From Anseongella sp036570465 (lineage in GTDB: Bacteria > Bacteroidota > Bacteroidia > Sphingobacteriales > Sphingobacteriaceae), in NCBI GenBank assembly GCA_036570465.1, contig DATCYD010000162.1, positions 1 through 12,799 on the forward strand: 12,799 nt of DNA, read 5' to 3'. The position numbers were made by a program, and so were the translations under genes. This document shows, one piece after another, positions 6,550 to 12,799 of this stretch. A model generated the notes under the pieces. It made no database searches, was not told the origin of the DNA, and worked only from the letters and a program-made list of their open reading frames with translations. Position 1 is the first letter of the stretch. Every line of letters starts with the position of its first letter.

Positions 6550-8859
6550 TTATTCCCGGTCAAAATGATAAGCCAATCCCAGCGTGAACGCACGTGGATC
6601 GCCTAAATTATAAGTGTACCCATACGCGGAGGCCAGTGCCCGGGTGGCGTAATAAGTATCAAACAGGTTAAGGGCATTGACCCATAGCTCAGCGGGTCCC
6701 CATTGATATCCTGCGCGGACATTGATGACCCCGTAACCGTCATAGGTATATCGTTGCAGGTCGTCCATGTAATACTTGCCCACTTTCTGCCCTTCCACGC
6801 TGATCCGCAAGCCTTTGATATAATGTGGCTTATATGTTACCTCGGTATTGCCGAAGAAATGTGGAGCAGCAGCCATTTCGTAACCGCTATAGTCGATACC
6901 GCCGGCAACGTAATTCGTAAACTTGTGGATGGTGTTGGTTCCGCTCAACCGCATGTAGATATCTTTTGCCGGCCGGTAATTGATTCCGTATTCGACTCCT
7001 TGATGACGGGTTGCTCCCGCATTCTGTGATTGAAAGGTATTGTCCGGCAGTTTAACGGTAATTATTTCGTTCTTACCGTTCATCAGGTAGAAACTGTAGT
7101 CGATATATAGTTTGTTCTGCACCAAAGACAACCAGCCGCCCAGTTCGTAATTTTTAAATGTTTGTGGGAGCAGGTAGGCGTTGTTGGTGGAAATGCCAAA
7201 TACATCATTTAATTGCGGCGGGACGTAGCCCTCACTGTAAGTACCATAAAAGCCGATACCGCGGTTGTTATAGGTAAAGCCAAGCTTGGGAGTAACTTTA
7301 CCATAATTAACGATGGTGGACGGGCCGCCGGTCACCTTGGATCCAGGCAGTGCATTAACAAAGGCATACTGGTAGGCGTCGTAACGCAGCGCAGCTGAAA
7401 AACGGAGACCGCGTGCTACCGTAAAGTCGAAATTGGCATAAGAACTAAAACTGCTGATCGCCGTGCGGTAGTTCGCCATTACAGAATCGGTGACCGGCCG
7501 GGTATAGCTCAGGTAATTCGTCACGCCGTCCCCTGTTTGTTTGTTCACCCAGATAAAATTCTGAAAAAAAGATTGAGGATCCAGCTCGCCGCTGGCGCCG
7601 ATTATCAGCTTGCTGTCCAGTAACTTGAAACGTTGTACATGTTGCAGGAACAAGCCATAAGACTTAAATGCATTGGTATTGATATTGCCCCGGGCCGTAT
7701 CCGGCGAAATGGGATTACCTGCTTTGCCGCCGACCGGATAAGTGCCAATAGCATAGGATGGATTTTGCGTCACTAAGTTATTCCGGAACAGGAACGTGGC
7801 ACTGGTTGTGCCGTCTTTATTCCATTGGTGCGAAATCGTCGAGCGGGCGCGTAAGGCAAACGATTTCCGGTAGGTGAAAAGCGTTTGTGTCGAATAATCC
7901 CTGTTGGCAAAGTGCGCGCTGTCAAGGTTGCCATACATATCACCGTAAAAGTCAGTATAGGTAACGGTACTTGTCCAGGTTGTCGCGCTGTCGATATGGT
8001 AATCGATCCTGCCGGTGACGGCTGACTTGTGAAAATCACTGTACTGGATCGGGCCATCGGTTTGGTTGGCGTAATAGCCGCTGACGATAAAGCCCAGTTT
8101 TCCGAAAGTCGAACCGATTTGCCCGTCGATCCGTTTGTAGCCTTTGTTGCTGGACTGAGCGCTTAGATAGCCTGAAGTGAAAGCCGGGGCTGCCTGGGTA
8201 ATGACATTGACCGCTCCTCCGATCGCTTCAGCACCATAAAGCGCCGAAGACGGGCCTTTGATGATCTCAATCTCTTTGGCTGCGGCCATGTTCATTTCTA
8301 CCAACCCGTTGTGATCGAAAACAGCCGAAGTGCGTATGGGCAAGCCATCTTCGAGAAAAAGGAAGCGGTTATTCGGACCTATGGGCTGGCGGATGGCGAT
8401 CTGATTCAGCTCATTGCCAAGAGAAACCATATTTACCCCGCTCACCTTATTGACTAACTGATCAATCCGCTGGGCTTTGGTTTCCTGCAGGGTCTGCTTC
8501 GATACGGTAGCGATCGCAATAGGCGCTTCGCGTCGTTTTTCAGCGGTACGATTGGCGCTGACCACCACCTGATTCAACTGGCTGGTGGCGGGTTGCAGGC
8601 CCACCACTAACCTATCGCCTTCGATCTCTGCAAAACGGGTTTGGTAACCAACCGAAATTATTTTAAGGGTTTTTGCAGTGGTGTTGATCGTAAAACTACC
8701 GTCCGTACCTGAAATTACTGCGGCGCCGGTCGTATCGGCAATCGTTGCGGCAGATATGGGTTCTTTGGTTACAGCATCAACTATTTTGCCGTGAATAGTT
8801 TGAGCAAAGCTATTGCCTGTAAACGAGAATAAACAGGCCAGAAATACAATTATTTTCAT
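6550..8859 (-). CDS. TonB-dependent receptor with N-terminal carboxypeptidase-like domain
   Basis: A 769-residue outer-membrane receptor. Residues 1-20 are a signal peptide ending NSFAQ. About 21-92 form a carboxypeptidase-regulatory-like beta sandwich (TIHGKIVDAVTKEPISAA, with ISVGYQT at 68-74). A TonB-box-like QVVVSA lies at 97-102. The plug covers about 108-222, with EDGLPI (170-175), EIEIIKGPSSALYGAEAIGG (196-215) and NVIT. A beta barrel fills the rest, ending LGLAYHFDRE. Such receptors import iron chelates, haem, metals, cobalamin or glycans using TonB energy. There is no SusD partner, so glycan uptake is less likely. The upstream SCO and Cys-motif genes hint at a metal ligand, which is inference. 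I chose ATG 8859 because it gives a clean signal peptide; a GTG at 8880 would add seven residues. It follows the Cys-motif gene by 105 bp, probably in the same operon. Confidence 0.92.
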   Translation of the reverse strand: MKIIVFLACLFSFTGNSFAQTIHGKIVDAVTKEPISAATIADTTGAAVISGTDGSFTINTTAKTLKIISVGYQTRFAEIEGDRLVVGLQPATSQLNQVVVSANRTAEKRREAPIAIATVSKQTLQETKAQRIDQLVNKVSGVNMVSLGNELNQIAIRQPIGPNNRFLFLEDGLPIRTSAVFDHNGLVEMNMAAAKEIEIIKGPSSALYGAEAIGGAVNVITQAAPAFTSGYLSAQSSNKGYKRIDGQIGSTFGKLGFIVSGYYANQTDGPIQYSDFHKSAVTGRIDYHIDSATTWTSTVTYTDFYGDMYGNLDSAHFANRDYSTQTLFTYRKSFALRARSTISHQWNKDGTTSATFLFRNNLVTQNPSYAIGTYPVGGKAGNPISPDTARGNINTNAFKSYGLFLQHVQRFKLLDSKLIIGASGELDPQSFFQNFIWVNKQTGDGVTNYLSYTRPVTDSVMANYRTAISSFSSYANFDFTVARGLRFSAALRYDAYQYAFVNALPGSKVTGGPSTIVNYGKVTPKLGFTYNNRGIGFYGTYSEGYVPPQLNDVFGISTNNAYLLPQTFKNYELGGWLSLVQNKLYIDYSFYLMNGKNEIITVKLPDNTFQSQNAGATRHQGVEYGINYRPAKDIYMRLSGTNTIHKFTNYVAGGIDYSGYEMAAAPHFFGNTEVTYKPHYIKGLRISVEGQKVGKYYMDDLQRYTYDGYGVINVRAGYQWGPAELWVNALNLFDTYYATRALASAYGYTYNLGDPRAFTLGLAYHFDRE

Positions 8860-8964
8860 AACTAACAGGATACGCCGCACAGATAACCCTGTCCGGCTTT
8901 ATGTCGAAAAAAACAAAATGGAATAAGTCATGAGGCTGATGATCGATCAGCGTTCATTAGGGAG

Positions 8965-9366
8965 TTACCCAAGCATGGGACGATGTGCCGGAGGGGGATG
9001 AAAGGGGGAAATTATCCAGGAAAACTGATAATGATTAGCATAGGGAACAGGATATCGTTTTAACACTTTTCCCGGAAGCGAAAAATTCAGTGCGAGACGG
9101 GAAAGCAGGAAAACAGGGATCTCCACCTTTGCCTGCACCTGGGGAACGCTGGAAGGTTCCGCTCCCTCCATCTTCCGGAGCTTTTTAGCCAGTACGCATT
9201 GCCCGTCACAATGCATTTCCGGTTTATCCCGATTGATGCAGAGGACGCTGGCGATATAGGAACGGTTTGCCTGGTACCAGGCCAGCACGCCAAGGCTGCC
9301 GAGGCACTGGAAGCAAAGAACCGCCAGTAAAACTATTGCAACTGATTTTTTTACCAGGGAAGACAC
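8965..9366 (-). CDS. Small membrane-anchored protein with a three-cysteine motif, putative metal binding
   Basis: A 133-residue protein with one hydrophobic segment at about 8-30 (a signal anchor or uncleaved signal), then a short periplasmic part. It carries CINRDKPEMHCDGQC (43-57), that is C43, H52, C53 and C57, followed by LAKKLRKMEG. The C-terminus has the Pro-rich FHPPPAHRP. I recall similar uncharacterised Bacteroidota proteins with the pattern C-x-N-x3-P-x-x-x-C-x-G-x-C beside TonB receptors, but I know no assigned function. The Cys/His spacing suggests copper or iron binding. Position strengthens this: it starts 12 bp after the SCO stop codon and precedes the TonB receptor on the same strand. 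Binding is inference. Confidence 0.85.
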   Translation of the reverse strand: MSSLVKKSVAIVLLAVLCFQCLGSLGVLAWYQANRSYIASVLCINRDKPEMHCDGQCVLAKKLRKMEGAEPSSVPQVQAKVEIPVFLLSRLALNFSLPGKVLKRYPVPYANHYQFSWIISPFHPPPAHRPMLG

Positions 9367-9378
9367 GCCTTCGGTGGT

Positions 9379-9996
9379 TTAGCGGCTGCTTAGCAGCTGC
9401 TCCATGTCGGTGATCATTTCTTCTACCTCGTCCGCGATGGTACCGTCATAAACTCCTCTCACCCGACGCTGACCGTCAATCAGAATGAACGCGCCACTAT
9501 GCATAAAACCGCCTGGAGCTTCGGCGTCTTCCATTGCGGTAGCGAAGTATCCCTTTTCAGCGATATGATGGACCGAATCCATGGTTCCCCATACAAAATG
9601 CCACTGCGAGGAGTTCGCACCCAATTTTTCCGCATACTTGCGAAGTGCCGGAATGCTGTCATGTCTTGGATCGATGGTATGGGACAGGATTTTCACAGAA
9701 GGGTTGTTTTCAAAGTGGCTGGCAACGGTGAGCAGGTTTTTGGCCATCACGGGGCAGATGGTGGGACAACTGGTAAAAAAGAAGTCAGCTACATAAACCT
9801 TGCCCTCGAATGTTTCATTGGATACCCAGTTACTGTCCTGGTCTAAGAAGCGGAAGTCGGGAATCGTATGGTAGATCGTATCGGTGCCAACGATTTCTTT
9901 CTCACCATATATAGGGAGCTGCTTTGCGGATCTGGTACAAGCTGTTGTTATTCCGGCTGCTACCAGTAAGAATGTCATGTTTTTTAGAAATTGCAT
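9379..9996 (-). CDS. SCO family copper chaperone, likely lipoprotein
   Basis: A 205-residue protein with the SCO1/SenC thioredoxin-like fold. Residues 1-20 are a lipoprotein-type signal with Cys20 as the likely lipidated residue. FFFTSCPTICPVMA contains the CxxxC pair Cys77/Cys81, and His166 in FMHSGAFILID is the third copper ligand known from SCO proteins. The fold ends near VRGVYDGT. SCO proteins deliver copper to, or reduce, the CuA site of cytochrome c oxidase; some serve other copper needs. No oxidase genes are next to it. The frame is open to 10125, but I choose ATG 9996: it gives a normal signal, and a promoter box lies at 10053-10060, inside the longer version. It is the first gene of the left-pointing unit. 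Confidence 0.9.
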   Translation of the reverse strand: MQFLKNMTFLLVAAGITTACTRSAKQLPIYGEKEIVGTDTIYHTIPDFRFLDQDSNWVSNETFEGKVYVADFFFTSCPTICPVMAKNLLTVASHFENNPSVKILSHTIDPRHDSIPALRKYAEKLGANSSQWHFVWGTMDSVHHIAEKGYFATAMEDAEAPGGFMHSGAFILIDGQRRVRGVYDGTIADEVEEMITDMEQLLSSR

Positions 9997-10052
9997 TTTC
10001 TGATGTTCATTTTCAGTATCGTAACCAGGGAACGCTTCATGAGTATTACGGG

Positions 10053-10083
10053 CAAATCTATGGAACTTTCTTAGTGGATACAA
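10053..10083 (-). promoter_or_regulatory. Promoter of the SCO / Cys-motif / TonB receptor unit
   Basis: On the minus strand TTG (10083-10081), 20 bases, then TAGATTTG (10060-10053) fit the Bacteroidota consensus, with the spacing one base above 19. The expected start near 10046 leaves a leader of about 50 bases before ATG 9996. Its position rules strongly against a translation start at 10125. Confidence 0.6.
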
Positions 10084-10125
10084 GGAACCGGAGTTTAAAT
10101 CCTGCGTATTTTCCGAAAGTTTCAT

Positions 10126-10133
10126 TATGTTTG
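10126..10133 (+). promoter_or_regulatory. Promoter -7 box of the HHH/CxxC protein unit
   Basis: TATGTTTG matches TAnnTTTG and lies 20 bp before the TTG start at 10153, so the leader would be only about 13 bases. No TTG is found at -33. With the SCO promoter box about 65 bp away on the other strand, the gap forms a compact divergent control region where one regulator could act on both units. Confidence 0.5.
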
Positions 10134-10152
10134 CAACATTATTGCAAATTCA

Positions 10153-10512
10153 TTGGCGACCCGAAAAATATACAAAGACCTGTTAACCGGTTTTCTTTTG
10201 TTGCTATATCTCTTTATAGCAACGCCGGTTCAATTATGGCATCATCATGCCGTTGGGTACGCAACTGAAGCCTGTCACCAAACTGGAGACGATAATATAC
10301 GTCCCTTCCAGGGGGCTGATAATGGCAGCGATTGTGAAATATGCAGCCACAGCTATTCCGTTTATGCCGTTGCGGGGCTGGTTTCTTCCGGCACCCGGAT
10401 CCAATATGACGCGTTGTTGCGGACTGATCTTTTTTTCGAGCCGGTAGGATCCCCACGGCATCTCTTTCCTAATAAAAGCCCTCCTTCCGACCTTTGGGCC
10501 TGCCTGGTTTAA
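10153..10512 (+). CDS. Small membrane or exported protein with HHH and CxxC motifs, putative metal binding
   Basis: A 119-residue protein. Residues 9-27 (DLLTGFLLLLYLFIATPVQ) are a hydrophobic signal or anchor, followed by HHH at 30-32, C41-H42 and DCEICSH at 60-66 (C61, C64, H66). It ends with NKSPPSDLWACLV. The His and Cys clusters suggest metal binding outside the cytoplasm. The general plan recalls DUF2946-like small proteins found near metal-type TonB receptors, but I do not assign it to that family. The only usable start in this frame is TTG 10153: no ATG or GTG start exists between it and the upstream stop near 10096, and the protein has no internal Met. It lies 94-121 bp upstream of the second TonB receptor, on the same strand. 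Confidence 0.75.
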   Translation: MATRKIYKDLLTGFLLLLYLFIATPVQLWHHHAVGYATEACHQTGDDNIRPFQGADNGSDCEICSHSYSVYAVAGLVSSGTRIQYDALLRTDLFFEPVGSPRHLFPNKSPPSDLWACLV

Positions 10513-10550
10513 TACCAACGTTTTCAGGTACTCTTACCCTCTTTCTGTTT

Positions 10551-10586
10551 GCAAAGGACTATTACATGCCTTCGCAAAGGACCTAT
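10551..10586 (+). repeat. Near-identical 12/13-bp direct repeat upstream of the second TonB receptor
   Basis: GCAAAGGACTAT (10551-10562) and GCAAAGGACCTAT (10574-10586) differ by one inserted C. Their starts are 23 bp apart, about two helical turns, in the leader or promoter region of the receptor gene. The layout suits a dimeric regulator or duplicated operator, though chance cannot be excluded. Confidence 0.35.
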
Positions 10587-10633
10587 GTATTGGGATTTAG
10601 GATGAAGTGATCATCCGGCATTCAACAATATTC

Positions 10634-12751
10634 ATGTTCATGTACAACCTATTACGGCGCCTGTTTTCGACAACAGGTATGCCTTTGATATTACTTATTT
10701 CTCCTGCAGGGACGCTGGCGCAAGATTGGCCGCATTCCACCAAAGATGAACTACTGGACAGTGTGACCGTTACTGGCGAACGGCCGGCGCTCAACACCAG
10801 CACCACGATAACCACTCTTTCCGGGGACCGGTTAGACCGGTTGAAAGGAGGGGGCCTGGCTGAGATTATTCATTCGGTTCCGGGGGTCAGTATGCTGAAA
10901 ACCGGAGCCACCATTGCCAAGCCGGTGATCCATGGCCTGCACAGCAATCGCATCCTGATCCTGAATAACGGCATCCGGCAGGAAGGCCAGCAATGGGGAT
11001 CGGAACATGCGCCGGAAATAGACCCTTTTATCGCCAAGCGCATCACGGTGGTAAAAGGCGCTGAAACCATCCGCTTCGGCCCTGATGCTATGGGTGGGGT
11101 GGTGATCGTGGAACCTTCCGAACTTGACCGAAAGTCCGGCATCAACGGCGAGATCAACCTGGCCGGCGCTGCCAACGGACGTTCAGGAGTGGCATCAGCC
11201 ATGCTGGGGGGCGGATGGAAGAACCTGCCGGGCTGGGGCTGGCGGGTGCAGGGGACGCTCCGGAGGGCAGGCAACTTCCGCTCAGCTGACTATTACCTGG
11301 AGAATACTGGTTTGAAAGAATCCAATTTTTCCGCTGCCACCGGTTATACGGGGAAGAAGATAAGTACTGAGCTGTACTTCAGCCACTTCGGGACGAATAT
11401 CGGCATCTTCCAGGGTTCCCACATCGGAAACCTCACCGACCTTCAGGCACGCCTTGAGAACGGCCGCCCTCCGGAGGATGGGAAATTCTCTTATGAAATA
11501 GGCGTGCCGAGGCAGCAGATATCACACGACCTGTTAAAACTCAAGGGCACGCTCCGGCTTTCGCCGGCTGCGAAGCTGAATCTGCAATACGGTTTCCAAC
11601 ATAACCACCGTCGGGAGTACGACCTGCGCCGCGGCGGACGCATCGGCATTCCGTCGATGGATCTTACGATCAGTACGCAAACCCTGGACGTGTATATTGA
11701 ACATACTTCCGGCGGAAAATGGAAAGACATAGCCGGCATCAACAGTCTCTTCCAGGTGAATAATACCGAAACGGGCACCTTCGCCACGCCGCTGATCCCT
11801 AATTTCGATCACTACGGCGGTGGGCTGTACCTGATCCGCCGGCTGATCCGGGACCGCTATGAACTGGAAGCAGGTCTGCGCTACGATTATAAATACCTGG
11901 ATGCCCTCGGATACGACCGGGAGCTGCGGCTCTATGGTGGAACCAGGCAGTTTCACAACGTTTCGGCCTCCCTGGGCGGGGTATGGCGGCCGGCGCCGGG
12001 CTGGGATTTTCGGTCTAATCTGGGGATGGCCTGGCGTCCTCCATCGGTCAATGAGCTCTATAGCAACGGTTTGCATCACGGGACGGCCTCTTATGAGATC
12101 GGCGACAGCACCCTGGAGAGCGAACAAGGCTACAAATGGATTACGACAGCCTCCTGGCACAATGACAAACTTTCAGTTGCGTTAACCGGCTACCTGCACT
12201 GGTTCAGGAACTTTATCTATCTCGAACCGGCCATGAAATACATCACCACCATGCAGGGAAGCTTTCCCACCTTCAACTACCGGCAGACCAACGCCCGCTT
12301 TGCCGGTTTGGACCTGAGCACCGCTTTTTCGATCAGCCGTGCTTTTGAATATGAGCTGAAAGGATCACTAGTCCGGGCCCGCGATACGCGATGGGGGCGT
12401 TTTCTGCCCTGGATACCCTCAGACAGGATCAGCAATGCACTCACCTGGCAGATCACTTCGGGCCGCAGCCAGCAGACGGTGCCAGCCATTTACCTCAGTC
12501 TGCAGTACGAGCATGTGGCCCGGCAAACCCGTTACGAACCAGAAAGTGATTTCGCTCTCCCTCCCGGCAGCTACCAATTATGGAACCTGGAAGCAGGCGC
12601 GGCCTGGAAGCACGGCAACCATCAGCTGAAGGTGACCGTCTCAGCCCTCAACCTGGGTAACACCCTTTACCGGGAATACATGAACCGTTTGCGATACTAC
12701 GCTCATGATATGGGACGGAATATCGCTATCCGGGTCACTTATAGATTTTAA
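10634..12751 (+). CDS. TonB-dependent receptor, putative metal or metal-chelate type
   Basis: A 705-residue outer-membrane receptor. It has a signal peptide ending GTLAQ and a TonB-box-like DSVTVTGE just after it, with no carboxypeptidase-like domain, unlike the receptor at 6550. The plug includes GLAEIIHSVPGVSMLKTGA, ILNNGIRQEGQQWGSEHAPE, ITVVKGAETIRFGPDAMGG and VIVEP. The barrel ends in VTYRF, with the usual terminal aromatic residue. The GQQWGSEHAPEIDP plug segment is, to my memory, shared with Bacteroidota receptors loosely like the zinc receptor ZnuD, so zinc or copper is possible but unproven. The start is uncertain: GTG 10607 has an AGGA five bases upstream, while ATG 10634 and ATG 10640 give a better signal peptide. 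It probably shares a transcript with the HHH/CxxC gene. Confidence 0.93.
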   Translation: MFMYNLLRRLFSTTGMPLILLISPAGTLAQDWPHSTKDELLDSVTVTGERPALNTSTTITTLSGDRLDRLKGGGLAEIIHSVPGVSMLKTGATIAKPVIHGLHSNRILILNNGIRQEGQQWGSEHAPEIDPFIAKRITVVKGAETIRFGPDAMGGVVIVEPSELDRKSGINGEINLAGAANGRSGVASAMLGGGWKNLPGWGWRVQGTLRRAGNFRSADYYLENTGLKESNFSAATGYTGKKISTELYFSHFGTNIGIFQGSHIGNLTDLQARLENGRPPEDGKFSYEIGVPRQQISHDLLKLKGTLRLSPAAKLNLQYGFQHNHRREYDLRRGGRIGIPSMDLTISTQTLDVYIEHTSGGKWKDIAGINSLFQVNNTETGTFATPLIPNFDHYGGGLYLIRRLIRDRYELEAGLRYDYKYLDALGYDRELRLYGGTRQFHNVSASLGGVWRPAPGWDFRSNLGMAWRPPSVNELYSNGLHHGTASYEIGDSTLESEQGYKWITTASWHNDKLSVALTGYLHWFRNFIYLEPAMKYITTMQGSFPTFNYRQTNARFAGLDLSTAFSISRAFEYELKGSLVRARDTRWGRFLPWIPSDRISNALTWQITSGRSQQTVPAIYLSLQYEHVARQTRYEPESDFALPPGSYQLWNLEAGAAWKHGNHQLKVTVSALNLGNTLYREYMNRLRYYAHDMGRNIAIRVTYRF

Positions 12752-12792
12752 CAACTGCAGAACATAATATTAACAAATAAAAATAAATAATT

Positions 12793-12799
12793 ATGAAAA
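12793..12799 (+). CDS. Possible start of the next gene (off window)
   Basis: ATGAAAA follows the receptor stop by 41 bp of AT-rich sequence on the same strand. An ATG-AAA start after an A-rich leader is typical of exported proteins in this phylum, and it could be the next gene of the receptor unit. Only two codons are visible. Confidence 0.4.

Noticed and set aside
8935..8951. Hairpin GCTGAT-N5-ATCAGC between the Cys-motif gene and the TonB receptor
   Set aside because: Considered as a terminator inside the operon, but the nearest T run is about 20 bases away and the stem is only 6 bp.
9997..10125. N-terminal extension of the SCO protein
   Set aside because: It would bury the lipoprotein signal 43 residues inside the protein, and a consensus promoter lies within it.
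11534..12160. A 208-codon minus-strand open frame inside the second TonB receptor
   Set aside because: It overlaps the barrel-coding region completely and reads as low-complexity, Arg/Pro-rich shadow sequence.

Overview
The window looks like a chromosomal segment of a Bacteroidota bacterium, most likely in the Chitinophagia/Sphingobacteriia part of the phylum. Three things point there. Several intergenic regions carry the phylum's sigma-factor -7 box (TAnnTTTG), once with a TTG 19 bp upstream and once 20 bp upstream. Shine-Dalgarno sequences are mostly absent. The protein families are also typical: a TonB receptor with an N-terminal carboxypeptidase-regulatory-like domain, a SCO lipoprotein, and a YoeB toxin with a DUF2683-like antitoxin. 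I do not name a genus.

Layout. (1) 1-2374, minus strand: the N-terminal 791 residues of a large FAD-linked oxidase with two Fe-S motifs, YdiJ-like; the 3' end lies off the left edge. (2) 2538-2611: tRNA-Ala(GGC) followed by a terminator. (3) 2717-3450: a transposase pseudogene collapsed by internal deletions and frameshifts. (4) 3649-5331: an intact SulP anion transporter with a STAS domain. (5) 5332-5860: a gene-poor stretch holding a second copy of the tRNA-Ala 3'-end/trailer sequence (16 bp exact), a strong terminator and two possible gene remnants. The paired repeats suggest that about 2.9 kb carrying the IS remnant and SulP gene is, or once was, an integrated element at the tRNA. (6) 5861-6306: a YoeB-type toxin-antitoxin pair with overlapping genes. 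(7) 6550-12751: a probable metal-handling locus built from two divergent units.

The left-pointing unit of the metal locus runs SCO copper chaperone, a small membrane protein with a three-cysteine motif, and a TonB-dependent receptor with a carboxypeptidase-like domain. The right-pointing unit runs a small membrane protein with HHH and CxxC motifs, then a second, different TonB-dependent receptor. A new gene probably starts at 12793. The intergenic region between the units carries back-to-back TAnnTTTG promoters. These also indicate that the SCO start is at 9996 rather than further upstream. SCO suggests copper, but the substrate of both receptors is inferred from context only. I see no CRISPR array, rRNA gene, intact mobile element or replication origin.
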